Below are positions 48,685-61,578 of a stretch of DNA of 64,000 nt, one piece after another (position 1 is the first letter of the stretch; each line of letters starts with the position of its first letter). A program made the position numbers and the translations under genes. The notes under the pieces were generated by a model that searched no databases, had not been told where the DNA came from, and was given only the letters and a program-made list of their open reading frames with translations. The stretch is from Lepidurus packardi (Eukaryota > Arthropoda > Branchiopoda > Notostraca > Triopsidae): contig JAKZAN010000006.1 in NCBI GenBank assembly GCA_023053545.1, positions 8,257,851 to 8,321,850 of the forward strand, given 5' to 3'.

Positions 48685-48950
48685 TAACCTTTGCCTCTGT
48701 AACGAACGAGTGCAACAAAACCTACACCACCTTTTTGACTGTAAACTTTTTAACAAAGAAAGAGCAAAACTCCTTAGGGTCCTCAGCTGCCACAAACCAC
48801 ATTTCAATGCACCAACCCTACTAACCAATCCAAAAGTAATCACCTCCAGCATCCACGGTCAATTTTTTTCTCCAAACAGTCAAATCCAACAAAGGCACCC
48901 GACCCCACCCGATCAAGGCGCAACTTCGTTGCCCTTCCATGTACTATGGT
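48685..48950 (+). pseudogene. LINE 3' fragment (post-RT zinc region)
   Basis: A plus-strand frame reads CLCNERVQQNLHHLFDCKLF followed by NKERAKLL. This is the C-x2-C ... H-x4-C pattern found at the end of many non-LTR retrotransposon reverse-transcriptase proteins. The reading breaks upstream and ends in TGA at about 48952. Only this tail is present. Confidence 0.55.
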
Positions 48951-49960
48951 GAGCAAAAACATCTATACCGAGCAGACCAGAGGTCTAATTAATCCGCTCG
49001 AGCCTGATTTTCCTTCAGTGAAGGTTTACCTTTGAACGTAAACCAGCCTAATACTAATGCTAGACGGGAAGCTAAATATCATTAACTTGTAATGTTGGTT
49101 AAGTAGTCCCAGAACGGGGAATACTTCATGAGTGTCCAGACGACAAACTGAAAGTTCACTTTCATTAAGCTTAAGGCTACACCTTCACATGTCTAAACAC
49201 TTTTCTGTCAAAAAAGTCTTTTTCCTACCACTTTCCTACAAGAAAGTATTTTGCAGCGGCAAAGGATGGACGTTTCACATCCGTTTTGTTCATTTTCTGA
49301 AAGTAGACTTTTTCCGAATCGAACTTTTAAAGCATGTTCAGACTGAGTCAAAAATGATTCTTTGCTTACAGTGAAATGTGCGAAAGTAGAGGATACAATT
49401 TTTTCTAATCCGAACACTATTTAGAAGATCGGTTATGGTGTCCCAATTGATACCGTAGAAATCGCTTATCCAATTATTTTTCTTGGCTTTTACTGGCCAA
49501 CGGCTTTAAACTTCTCTTTCATTCCCTTCTTTCGTGTTCAAACCGAACCGAGCTCCTAAAGCGTGTTAAGACTGTAGGTCAAAACCGTTCTTCGCTTTAC
49601 CATGCTTTCCAGTAAACACGTGAAAAGTGTAAGAGAAATTTCTGACTTAATCTGAACACGATTTAAGATTGAATTAAATGTGACTTACATTTAATCTATA
49701 TTTTTGTTTCTTTCACTGGCATTGTTTCGGGGGAGATCTTGATTTACCATTTTAAGACGCAACTATAAGTGTGTTGGTGAACTTTCCAGTAACAAGTTCT
49801 GTAGCCTACATTTATTTATCTTCGCAGAACTGCAAAGTGCGACATTCCAAAGTTGGGCGAACTCGGGTGTTTACCTGCAAGTGTTATTTTAAGGAGTAGT
49901 AGTCTTGCAAGCTTTTAGTGAATCTGGTTAGATTAATAAATTTACACAATTTCAGTTCAA

Positions 49961-50300
49961 GCGTGCGTTTTATTGGGAACGGAACTGAGTAACTGCGTTG
50001 GCCAGTTGGCTCACCTGGCACTTTCGCGTGGACTTGTATCAGCTGAACGGGTATTTTAGCTTGAACAGCTCAATGGGATGGCTTGGCGCGTAACTCGGAA
50101 ACCGCTTTCCGTTCAACTGCGGCCCTGATGCATAGTAGAACCCTGGACGATCCCTAAGCCCGCCCCTAAGCTTGATGGCGTTTTACTGTCAACGCTCGTT
50201 CAACTCAGCCAGTTGAACTGCGAACGTCCGTTTTATTGTCAACAAGAGCTGTCCAACGGAATAGCTGGTGAACGGATCAGTTCACAATAAAACGCACCCC
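49961..50300. mobile_element. Probable short inverted-repeat element
   Basis: GTGCGTTTTATTG (49963-49975) has its exact complement CAATAAAACGCAC at 50285-50297, and GAAC/GTTC continue the match inward. Related CGTTTTACTGTCAACG and CGTTTTATTGTCAAC motifs occur inside, together with several GTTGAAC/GTTCAAC pairs. The end sequence resembles that of the 46358-46740 element (GTGCGTTCCAATTG). No clear target duplication was found. Confidence 0.65.
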
Positions 50301-50549
50301 AACTTAGCATGCGAAAAATGCGTCAAGCTGAATCACATTTCCGGGATTTGCCGAAGAAGCTCCGGACGTGAAATCCAACGGCGCTAGTGTCGAACTCGGT
50401 TCAGAATATACTGTCGAGTGACAGCTCCCCACTTCATACTTCTTGAAATGACACTTGTCCAAAACAAAACAAAGTCATGATAGCTGGCACGTTTCTATCA
50501 AATAGATTTAGTATATTACTATAGACTGTATAGGACTTGGTACTTCGCT

Positions 50550-52812
50550 TTGATTGAAACTCTGATATATTTCCAAGAAGTCGGTATGGCAGATACAATC
50601 GGGCACTGTGGAAGTCCAATGCAAAGTCTGGCGCCAGACCCGGACCCTTCATGTAGGGTCATTATCACAGATCCTGACATGGCCACCACAACTACCAACT
50701 CGACTGTCGTAATTACCAAGCCAATCTGTTTTATAGGTAAGCTCTATTAAAGGAAACCGTTGTTTTCTATTGTTACGAAATAAATTTAAATCTTTGCAGC
50801 CGACCAGACCCCTACCCCTACACGATTTATAAGGAATTGCGAGGAAGTAGGCTTGTTTCAAGACTTGCAAAATGTCAACCCCTTTGATGAGCAGTTTCGG
50901 AGAGCGACAGAAGCCGTTACTAATGGTGTCACTAATTCCTCTGCTCCCCGTCAAGTATGTTGTGTAATGCGCGGTCCGTTTATTAATAAATTTGTATGTT
51001 TCCCGCAGGGAGTTGATGTCCCACATGGTCACCTCCATCATGTTGATGATGCCTTGCATACACCACATGTTTTTCCGCCTTTGACAGCTGAACCTCTTCG
51101 ACCTTTGCTGCTACAGAGGTCTTGCTCTGTCGACGAAGCTGGCTTACTACGACCCAGCTTTCTAGTACCTTCTTTATCCATAAGTGATGGAACAGCGTTT
51201 TCCATTCCGCAGTTGCCCTCATCTGCTCCGTCAACAGAAGAAAATACCGTTAGATCTGTGCCTGTAGTAAGCTTTGCTGCAGCCGATGCCCAGACGAATA
51301 AAACTACCTCATCAATCAAAAGATCGAATCGAAAAAGATCAGACCCGGGTCCCGCCTCCGTCAACAGACATGCAAGCAACAAACGTTTGTTCACATCGCG
51401 AATCCGAAATTTGTTACCATCGAATCCTCCGATTTCCGCAGCTCCTGTTTTGGCGCCAACGATAGCAAAAAAGACAGAGTCTGGTGTTCAGTTGCTCCTG
51501 CGATTGCCGGATGGTAAATTGCTCCAAATCCCTGCGTTGCCCTTAGCAGCGGAAACAAGCATGATAAATTCTGCTGCCAAATATGGCATGGACACTGTCA
51601 TTACAAGAACCTCTGACGTCACAACTGTTTCAAATTCAAAAGGGGTGGATGCTCGTCAAGTATGATTTATTTTTCACCTAGTGTTTTTTTTTTTTACAAT
51701 ATGCATTGTATCTGTCGTAGAAACTCAAAGAAGCTTTATCCCGAGGTAGCACTCGAAAAGAGGCCCAAAACGCTATTTTCAATTCCCCTGTGTCCTCCAT
51801 AGCCTCTGCCGTGACAGAGCCCAACAATAACAGCAACTCTGCTTCCAGTCATACTTCAGCGAGGGCAGATTCCGAAGTAATAGTGTCATTGTGTTTTTAT
51901 TTCTTAGTTTAGTATTCGTTATTTCAGAGCGACGGCAGCCAAACAAGCAGGTATGATTCTGACCCAAATCAGACTGTTTCTTCACACAAAACCCATGGCA
52001 AGAAATTAAGAAGAGGAAGTGAAGATGACACCCCGGAAGACAAAAGACGCAAGTTTTTGGAAAGAAATAGGTATACTTCATCTAATTTATAGATTTCTTC
52101 CTTTTTTTTTTTGCAATTCACTGTCTATGTGTCTCCTCTGGATATGTTCAGGGAAGCTGCGTATCGTTCTCGACAAAAGCGCAAAGATTGGATTCATACA
52201 CTGGAAACCGTTGCTGGCGAGCTGAGTGCTACAAATAAACGATTGGTTACCGAAGTCGCAAATCTGAAAACAGAAGTGGCACAGTTGAAAGTCTTGCTTT
52301 TGGCTCATAAAGATTGTCCAGTGACGAAAGCTATTCAGCAAGGTAGTACCAAGATTTAACAGCATATTGTTTACAGACCAAATTGATTTATGTTGGCAGG
52401 ATTAATTACGGTGAATCCAGTATCTTTGGAAGCGTCTGAGCCGGAGACGTCGCCTGTGCCGCGCAGGAGTCTTCCCACCACGAGGGTCAATACGGACCCG
52501 CAACCTCCACCTGACAGACAAATCATTATACTCAATGCTGGCACGTCGAGTACGAACGGAACCCCGGTGCCTCCTCCGGTGATCATATTCAAAACCTTCC
52601 TACCAGCCAACAAAGAGACTACTTTGCACTTACCTAGAACACAATCGGGGATTGTCAGATCCGCAGGTAGTGACGTTTCCAAGGAACTCGATGGTTCTCC
52701 CGGTTCCTTACCAATAGAAGTGGATTTGGAAGCGAGTGATCATAATGTGTCGTTCACTGGTGCACCAGTGAGTAGTTCACGAACGGTTATAATATCTCCC
52801 CGAACAAAGTAA
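50550..52812 (+). CDS. ATF2: ATF2/ATF7-type bZIP transcription factor
   Basis: Exons 50550-50736, 50800-50954, 51009-51659, 51721-51876, 51928-52070, 52152-52342 and 52400-52812 give 631 residues from ATG 50550, or 619 from the in-frame ATG 50586. The signature DQTPTPTRFIRNCEEVGLF matches the JNK/p38-phosphorylated TP-TP segment of ATF2/ATF7/CREB5. The bZIP is intact: KRRKFLERNREAAYRSRQKR is the basic region, followed by a leucine zipper with heptads through AQLKVLLLAHKDCPV, a string nearly invariant in ATF2 and ATF7. It binds CRE DNA as a dimer, usually with Jun, under stress kinases (family knowledge). The N-terminal C2H2 finger of vertebrate ATF2 is not seen, so it is either lost or in an undetected upstream exon. 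The intron 50955-51008 is 54 bases long and free of stops. Confidence 0.9.
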
Positions 52813-53187
52813 AGATTTCATGGAAGACTAGATTCTTAGGTACAATCGAATAACATAGTGCAAGATTTTTTTCACCCGAGACGAATTGTTTTCGGAATTT
52901 TTAGCCCCTGTTCATGACTGTTCATTACAGAACATTCCGTACTGTACTAAAAGTTGTAAAGCTATTGTGCGTTCCGTACGTTTAGTTTGCAAATTTGACT
53001 ACAAGATGGCGGACCAGTCGGACTATCAGGTCATTAGTGAAACGATACGATAGGAGTTACCCAGAATGTTTAGATTGCCGTAAACATGGTAGAAGGTTGA
53101 AACGCCCCTGAGATAAACTGCGAAGTTAATGTGGAACTGTACAGTATTGTTACTTGCATCTTTTCCATACTTAGCTAATAAATCGAA

Positions 53188-54742
53188 ATGGTAAGATACT
53201 TCGTAGCATAAACTTGGTGTATTATATAAGATTAAGTTTTACCAGGAAACTAACCAGTTTTGCGCCTTTGATGTTACACATAACGCATGTGTTATTTGTT
53301 CCTGCCCTTTTTATATCTAATTGAATGAATAGTAATTAATGTAGTGTTGTCTCATATTAAAGTCGTACGAACAGGAAGATGATGAACAGTATGGGGACGA
53401 TGTGGGTTCCTACCCTAAAGATTATGGCTATGGTCTTTATGATCAAGACGGGGATGGAGCTGCAATTGATCAGAAGCCGCGCATTCTCTTAATGGGGTTA
53501 AGAAGGTATTAAACTTGATGAGTATTGAAACAAATTTAAGTTGTATGAATTTTTTCTTAGGAGTGGTAAATCTTCCATTCAGAAAGTAGTTTTCCACAAA
53601 ATGTCCCCCAACGAAACTTTGTTCTTGGAAAGCACCAACAAGATAGTGAAGGATGATATTTCAAACTCTTCGTTTGTGCAGTTCCAAATCTGGGACTTTC
53701 CTGGACAGATGGATTTCTTTGATCCCACGTTTGATTCAGTCATGATTTTTGGCAGTTGTGGGGCTATTGTGTTCGTGATCGACGCTCAGGACGATTACGT
53801 CGATGCCCTGGTCAAGTTACACCAAACAGTGACGAAAGCGTATAAAGTAAATCCTGCCATCCGCTTCGAAGTATTTATCCATAAAGTAGACGGACTATCA
53901 GATGATCACAAGATTGAAACTCAACGCGACATTCATCAAAGAGCCAATGACGATTTGATTGACGCCGGATACGAAAATGTCAATTTGAGCTTTTATCTTA
54001 CGTCAATATATGATCATAGTATCTTTGAAGCCTTTAGCAAGGTTGTACAAAAACTCATCCCTCAGCTGCCTACGTTGGAAAATTTGCTTAACATCTTCAT
54101 TTCGGTGAGTTTTGTGTTATTTCTTCTTAATTGTTTCTCCGGTGTTACATAAACATGACATTTGAACTCTGGCCTTGTCCAGAACTCTGGAATTGAGAAA
54201 GCTTTCCTCTTTGATGTCGTTTCCAAAATTTACATCGCAACCGATTCTTCACCAGTCGATATGCAAAGTTATGAGCTTTGCTGTGACATGATTGACGTAG
54301 TGGTTGATATTTCTTGCATCTACGGGTAAAATATTTAGTTATTATGAAAATCACCAATCCTTACGATTAATGTTCTAGTCTCAAATCCGACGGGGAGACG
54401 CCTTTTGACCAGCAGAGCTTAAGCCTAATAAAACTCAACAATGCAACTATTCTTTACTTACGGGAAGTAAACCGCTTCTTGGCGTTGGTTTGCATCCTTC
54501 GCGAAGATCACTTTGATAGACAAGGTGAGCTCTTGTTTTAAAGTTGCAAAAGGCAAATAATAGTTTCATATTGCTTTGTTTTACTTACAGGATTAATAGA
54601 CTATAATTTCATGTGCTTTCGACAAGCAATCCAGGAAGTGTTCGAAGTGCGATGCAAAAGTCAAAGCACACCAGTTTCAATTACGTCTCCTGGTTCAATA
54701 CCGGGTGTAGAAAGTGCACACAGCAACGGAATTCGGGCCTAA
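53188..54742 (+). CDS. RRAGC: Rag GTPase C/D
   Basis: Six exons (53188-53190, 53363-53505, 53561-54104, 54183-54325, 54379-54524, 54591-54742) give 376 residues. The P-loop is LLMGLRRSGKSS, switch II is [11 protein letters not shown], the base-recognition motif is HKVDG, and the C-terminal roadblock domain begins near [18 protein letters not shown]. Identity to vertebrate RagC is high, including [20 protein letters not shown]. With RagA/B on the lysosome it recruits mTORC1 when amino acids are available (family knowledge). The first coding exon holds only the ATG, followed directly by GTAAGA. Joined to TCGTACGAACAG it gives MSYEQEDD and then YPKDYGYG, matching RagC's SFPKDFGYG. The C-terminal tail after FEVRCKSQ is short. 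Confidence 0.93.
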
Positions 54743-57700
54743 ATATTGTTCTGTATTTGTGATTTGCTTTACTGTCATGTGTAGGATAATACGTCTGATT
54801 TAATGATAATGCAATTTTGTTCCGAAAATTCGTTTTTTAGGGGATTTAATTTTTAAAAATTCAAAAAAAATTCTGCACTCTGACTTTTCTGTCAATAGCG
54901 GCCAAGAGTGTGTGAATTCCTTAGCAGATATCGGAGTGCCTTTTGATTAAAATACACTATGGGAAATACGTAGGTGTGGGTCGCGCCCTATTTTTTTCCA
55001 GGTTATATGAATAGATAGAGGCCAGTTCAAGAACTCTAGCTCGCTTACCTTGATTTGATCTGGTAGCTTAAAAGCACAAATATAAAAATAAAATTATGAT
55101 GGCTAAGGCTAGTGATTGAAATCAGGTTTCAGGAAGGGTATTTTACTTGATACCCTTCCTGTTCGATTCCCCTTTTACTTTTCGACATGATACGGCCTTC
55201 TTGGAGATTAGATGGTTGCACTACTTGCTGACAATGACCTAGTTAACGACCACCTGCAAAATTCCTTTTTCCTTTTGCCCTAAGCTTTGCGGGAGTAGTT
55301 ACGGTTTCTAGGGCAAGTTCCCGGTGAGGTGTTTTCGAGATGTCTGTGTGAGCCAGGAAGGTGTGGTCCCTTTCCTTTATTTCGTAGCCAGTTCCAGATG
55401 TAAAGTAGACCTGTAAGGGGAAATCCTGGGTTTGCTGAGCAACACTAGAAACTGGTGTCTAGCCTGAATGAAAAAAGAAAACGTTCTTTGAAAGCCTATC
55501 CGAAAAGAACTGCTTCTCATGTTTGGGCTGAAGAAATTCTTGTCGTAAAAAATGATCCTCTACCAAAGAATCCAGAAGTCTTAGGCAACCACCTTCAGGG
55601 TCTGGCGGAACAGGTAATAGCTCTATTATGTGGAGGTAGGAGCTCGTCTTCCTGGAAGAAAATATGCGATGTCCAATTTATCTTCAGCGACATTTCAAAA
55701 TCCATGCGGCATTATTTCGTCCGTCTCAACGGAGTTTACAAGGAATAGCGGAAATTGTAGTCGAAAAATAAGTATTTACTTTGGAGCTATTAATTATTAG
55801 AAAGTAAAAATAGAAGAGGAAGAAGGTTGTATGTGTTTCCGTAATTTTCTTTATTTTACATAAAAACTCTCGTTTTGTACTTCAATACACTTATTAAGTA
55901 AGGTAGTCCTATACTAACTTTTCCAGTTTTTCTGCCGTAATGGTCTTACTGAAGTTGAAATAGCTGGAATATCCTCTTACGTCAGACTCATGCATTGTAG
56001 TTGAAATATTACGAAGTTGTTCCGTTTCGAGAAAAAAACGAAAAGTTAGGGATGCGCGCAAAAACTGACACAAAAGAGCGTATCGTGCTGGCATGTAGTC
56101 TGTATAAGACCTTACGGAGTATTGAGTGCCAATAAAATATGTTTTTTAATTCACAAAAAAAGATTACGCGAACTGACTCCCTTCATTTCAAGTCTATGGA
56201 GAAAAACCTTCATTTGCGTGTTAATTAAAACTTTAGTAGGCTGACATCTTGTTTCTTGACATCCTTGACGCGTCGGTCTTCTAGTTCTGACACGGAATCT
56301 CGGTAGCCTTTACCTGGATTAATAAGCACCACCCACAACTCCTTCAAGCATGCTTACTTGCAACGCACATATTTTCTGTACGCATTTCGACTGGGACCAT
56401 TGCCTGTTATCTGGGCGAAAAGCCAAGGTGAGTTGTTGTCTACTCAAGGTAAGACGGGCAAATGTTAAAATGAGGGGATTTTTGTTTGGTTTTACAGAGT
56501 TCATAACGAATGCAATATCTTCTCGGAAGAATGCGCTTTACACTTTACTGAAATATGTCTATGATTTTTGATTTGCGAGCACCATTCTACCGCGTCCTTG
56601 CCCGAAGCAGCTTATAGGAACCGGCTGCTTCATCATAGTACTTTATATCATTAAGAGGTAATTTGGAACCGTTAACAGGAAACTATTTGACCAAGACATT
56701 ATAATGGACTTGTTTAGGCGAACTGTTTGCTTACTGTACAGCAATTGTGCTCGCTAGGGGAGTGTTTTGCAGTGTATCCGAAGTTTGTACGAAGTTTCTT
56801 GCTTCTGGAGTCTCAAGTGAACGAGATGACCAAGTCCGTCAAGGTCGCGAACGCTTTTGAAAAACCTGGTAAGGTGGGTCCCTGGGACATGGTTGTACTA
56901 TATACGATGCCTTACGATGGGTGTATTGAAGATTTCTCGTTCTTGGAGCAGTTGGCTTCACCTATCCGGACTGATAACATGTCCCTGCATTGAAGTCTTT
57001 CATTGAATTATTGGTATTGGGAGTTCCAGTGAAAACACGTGTACTTTTAAATTCTATATAGTACATGCAAATGACCACTTGTACTATAAGTACCAGCTTT
57101 CTTCAGTTGAACAGCAATAAGCAAGTGTAAAATTAGGCATGTTTTAAGTTTTGACCACCGCACTCGCGTTTTTTGTCGTGAAGTTTAGCTGGAATATCTG
57201 CAACATAATCTTTGCAAGTTTGGTAAGGTAAGGCGCAAGACTTTGTTGAATTTATGGCATTGGTTGACGTCATTTGATGGAATAGTTTCGGGAAACGTTT
57301 AAACCAGCCAAGGTCGTAAGGTGTCTATCATGGTCTTATTGGATCTTTACAAATTGTAAGATTTTTATGGCTATATGCGTGCACGCACATGATGCAGCAT
57401 TCAAGCATTGTATAAAATGGTAATCGATGGCCAAACAATTGGTCACTACTTTGAAAGTCAGATTTGTTCTCCTCGCTTGATATCGCAGATAATCAATTCA
57501 ATTTGTACCCTAGAACTAATCCTTTATTGAAGCATTTTCAGAGTCATCCTGGTGCAGTGTTCCGTATGGAATAGCGCGGGTGTATAAATAGCCTTATCTG
57601 TAGCGTATTTTCAAGGATATTAGACCTGGAGATCAGCGTGAGACTTATCCGTTTCAATATTTTCTGTATCGGGAACTAATGTGCTCCATTGGTCCGGGTT

Positions 57701-58232
57701 ATACAGTTCCGCTAAGCTTGTAGTAGCAAGTGGAACTAATTAACGTTCCGCAACATAAGTGAAAGCGACTCCAGACGTTTCTTTTGTGTTCACGAATCGT
57801 GCAATACACACCAGTTGATAAGTTGCTTTGCAAAAAAAAAAAAAATATTTATCTGGCATACAAAAAACAATGAGAAATGTTGGAGCATGTTGAACTCAAA
57901 GTTTTTAAAGAGCCCAAGAACTTTTTTTAAAAAAAGTAAAATACGCTGCATTTGGAGCTTCTTCTGCCGAAGGCCTGTATAATTTTACTGCTGTTCCGTG
58001 CGATGCTGGCTGATGGGAACGTGATATTTTAGAAAACTAAGCGTTATCTCATCAACTTAGCCATATAAAGAGGTGAAGGCTGGCACGATGGAGAAACATG
58101 TCGAGATCGACAGAAAGCTGGTATTTGCTTTGATGTAATGCGCTGATGGAGAAATAATTCTTATTAATAAGATGGCGGGAATTTTTGCTTATTCTGCCGA
58201 ATCTCTTTTACAGGTATTGATATTTGAACAAC
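54743..58232. other. Intergenic region, no recognised gene
   Basis: Three short frames look slightly protein-like but match nothing I know: 55455-55748 plus (KNPEVLGNHLQGLAEQVIAL, ends VYKE), 56094-55909 minus (ends KTITAEKLEKLV) and 56727-56993 plus. None has convincing flanking splice sites. The last few hundred bases probably include the SLC22 5' UTR. Confidence 0.45.
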
Positions 58233-60988
58233 ATGGCTATTCAAGATTTCGATGACATGCTTCCCCACGTGGGAGGCTTTGGAGTTTTTCAGAAACGAAT
58301 TTTGTTAGTTTCCCTTCCCGTCAATTACTTTTTAGCCGTAAGTGCAACGCAACAGTCTGGGAAAGGAGTTCGTAGCTAATTATGTGGCCTTTTCTCAGGT
58401 GGTTTACATGGCCCAGATTTATATTACCTTCGTACCGGAGCACAGTTGTCGCGTCCCGGACCTGACAAATTTACCACATGACATTCGGAAAAATTTATCT
58501 TTACCACTAGAAGAAAGGGACGGTGCTTTACAGTATAGTAGATGTAAGATGTACGATGTCAATTATACAGAGGTAACCAACAAAAACTTGTCAAACAGTT
58601 GGCCGTTTATGGCTGCTGGAAACCTAAATTACAGTTGTTCGTAGAATTTTGTAAAATAACTGTAACTGGTTCTGGGGGTTTTCTTTGTGTATAGATACTC
58701 GAAAGTAATCTGTTGGTTCCTAATACTTCTTGGCCTGTGACCAAATGTCAATATGGCTGGGACTATGAATTTACTGGTGGTCTTTACCCGACTATCGTAA
58801 CAGAGGTATGTTGCAATATTTATTTGACTTTGTCCCGAGTTGTGATTATAGGATTGTGCCTTTTTTTCTATTCGGCTTGGAAGGGTAACTGGGTCTGTGA
58901 TGACGACTGGCGGACGAACTTCGCACAAGCCATGTTCTTCGCTGGAGCTATCGTCGGTAGTCTACTGTTTGGGCTCATGGCGGATTACTTGGGCAGATTG
59001 CCGGTGTTGGTCGTCTCGCATATGTTAGCAGCTGTCGCTGGGATTGCCACGGGTTTTGCCAAATCTTTTGTCGTCTTCGTGGCTTGTCGGTTTCTCGTTG
59101 GGATGGCCTATGATTTGCATTACATGATGATGTATATTATTTGTAAGTACTTGGTCACTTTCCTTTTTTTGCAAAACTTCTAAACCGAGTCACCTTCCTA
59201 ATCATTCCGAGTTTCGTAATATGAAGAGCTATCCTGGGTTCCTATTTCTTAGCTGTTGTTTTTTGGAATGATGAAGCATTTTCCCCCCTCCCTCTCCCGT
59301 CTTTTTAGCTCAAGCTCCAAAAAAGTACGAGGTTGCGTAGAGTTTTCAAGGAGAAGTTTTTTTATTGTCATAAAGACCCCAATTGTACTGAAAAGGTGAA
59401 ACTTTGGTTGGGGTTCCATGGAGTTGTACTAATGACTGAATTCGCTTTTCAGTGATGGAGTATGTTGGCCCAGACAAACGCACTTTGGTAAGACTTGACT
59501 TTGCATAACAGAAGCTTGTGCAACGCACAATTACGAAGCCGAAGAATGACATATTTGATTCGTTGTTTGATCAAAAATATAGGTGGGCAATGTTCCGTTG
59601 GCCGTCTTCTTGACGTTGGGTGCTGTTACCTTACCTTGGATTGCATACGCCCTCCATGATTGGCGCCTCTACTGCTTCATAACTTCCGCTCCGTTGGCCA
59701 TAACCGTAATAGCCCCATGGTAATAGACGTGGCATTGATTTGCCTTACAAAGTTTCTCCTTGATATAGGCTTTTCTACTTAATAGGGTCGTACCAGAATC
59801 CGCCCGTTGGTTGCTTCTAAGAGGGAAGATTGACAAATGCCTGGATATTTTACGGAGATGCGCTATGTTGAATGACAAGAAGGTCCCCGAACATATCTAC
59901 GATGAATTTAAGGTGGCAGCGATTAAGGCTTACGAAGAGGAAAAGTTAAAAGAAAGCAACTGGCTAGACTTGTTCAGGACTTCAAAGATGCGTTCCAGAA
60001 TGTTTCTTATGATATTCGCTTGGTAAAAACGCCTCATTCCACCCGCATATATTTGGATAGTTTTTATTACCTCTTTATGTCCCATAGGATGGTTATCACG
60101 CTAGTATACGACGGACATGTGCGAAGTTTGGGCATATTACCGTACAGTCCCTTTATCACTTTCAGTTTCGCTGGGTCTTTAGAACTTCCAGCTGATTTAG
60201 TGCCCCTACTAATTTTGGATACCCTGGGACGTCGATGGTCTTGTTTCTCAGCTTTGGGTCTATCTGGCTTATTTGGAATTGCTAGCGGACTTGTTCCTCT
60301 AGGTACTAAATGATTTGGGTAAAGTAACCCATCCGATTTTAATTAACAATTTTTGTGTTAGATTACCCGCTAACAATTGCCGGATTGGCCATGGCGGGCA
60401 GGTTCTGCATTACGATTGCCATGAATGCCGGAGTACAATATACCGTGGAATTAGTGCCTACTCAACTTCGAGGACAAGGTGTGAGCGCCGTGCATATCAC
60501 CGGACATTGTGCGACATTCTTCGCACCGTTTATTTTATACCTGGTATATATAGGCTTTATAGGTTCTATAAAACTAGTTAGCTAACTCTGCCTCACTACT
60601 TTTCTTTATAGAGCGCCTATAGTCGAACTCTTCCGTATATTATCTTGGGTGCCATCTCCATCGTCGGTGGATTCGTGTGCTTGCTGTTACCCGAAACTGC
60701 GGGAGAGTTTTTGCCCGAGTCGGTAGAGGACGCTGATGCCTTCGCAGCCAATCAGAAATTCTGGGATATTCCTATACTTAGAGAGTAAGTTTCTCATCGC
60801 GCAAGTTCTTTTTTTTATTATTTTAATCGCACTGTGGTGTTTACAGTCGTCGACGCCAACGAGAGCAAAGGCTGGGAGACGAAAACGGAAACCCCGTTGC
60901 GACCAATGACAGTAAACCAGATAAAAAAGAAGGCCAAACAAACAGTGGCTTTGAACTCCAAGAAGATAGGCAGATTACTTCTTTATAA
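58233..60988 (+). CDS. SLC22-family organic ion transporter
   Basis: Eleven exons (58233-58337, 58399-58572, 58695-58805, 58884-59142, 59453-59487, 59583-59719, 59786-60022, 60088-60302, 60362-60543, 60612-60784, 60847-60988) give 589 residues. The start MAIQDFDDMLPHVGGFGVFQ is the classic SLC22 N-terminus. A Cys-containing extracellular loop follows TM1, then WVCDDDWR before TM2, the major-facilitator motif GLMADYLGRLPVLV, the PESARWLLLRGK motif after TM6, the LDTLGRRWS loop between TM8 and TM9, and LLPETAGEFLPES after TM12. It moves organic cations, anions or carnitine-like solutes across the plasma membrane; the substrate cannot be read from sequence. The first loop lacks several usual cysteines and is compact. 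The fifth exon is only 35 bases. Sequence downstream shows no further exon. Confidence 0.92.
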
Positions 60989-61578
60989 TTTACACAAGTC
61001 AAAAAGGTTCTCATGGGAATGTTGTTCGCGCATACGTATACTTAATGAGATTTTTTTTTCATTCAGTAGGATGACTGTATACTAAGAAAATTACGAAGTG
61101 AGATAGTTTCCTTGAGTCTAAATAAGTGTTTCCTGACAAGCTCTCACAATATGCGAGCTTATACCTATAGAGCAGATGGAAGGATAACAAGTTTTTCCTG
61201 TAAACACAATATTTGGAAGCAGAATTTGCCTTGCCAACAATAAATTATTCTCGATATACGCCGTATTTCTTCTTATATTACAGACTTTAGTGAATTAACA
61301 AAATATGGGATATGACATTAATAACAGGACAGGGCCATATCGATTACTATTTACATGCATTAATCTTTATTCGTTTAATCAAAGTAAACGGGCAAAGGAC
61401 AAGGACTTGGAACAGATCCATGCAACCAAGGCAGATAAGCCGGGCCAGTGCTTGCTCGTATACTTTACGAAACACATGTAAAAGTTTCGTGGGTGCGATA
61501 TTTGTACCACTGCCAAAGGGCTAGTTTTGCGAATAGCAAATTGTTGTATAGCAAAGTATTATTGTTATCGTAAGTACG

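Larger units (their letters stand above)
45340..50540. other. Gene-free stretch with element remnants
   Basis: No host gene was recognised. It contains two short inverted-repeat elements (46358-46740, 49961-50300) and a LINE 3' fragment (about 48690-48950). A GGTCA-rich stretch (47100-47180) carries a loose TCAGGGT/GGTCAAG repetition. Remaining frames are short and unsupported. Confidence 0.5.

Noticed and set aside
55455-55748. 98-codon plus frame starting MSSLNEKRKRS
   Set aside because: Composition is plausible, but there are no flanking exons, no domain and no supporting context. Mentioned only in the intergenic entry.
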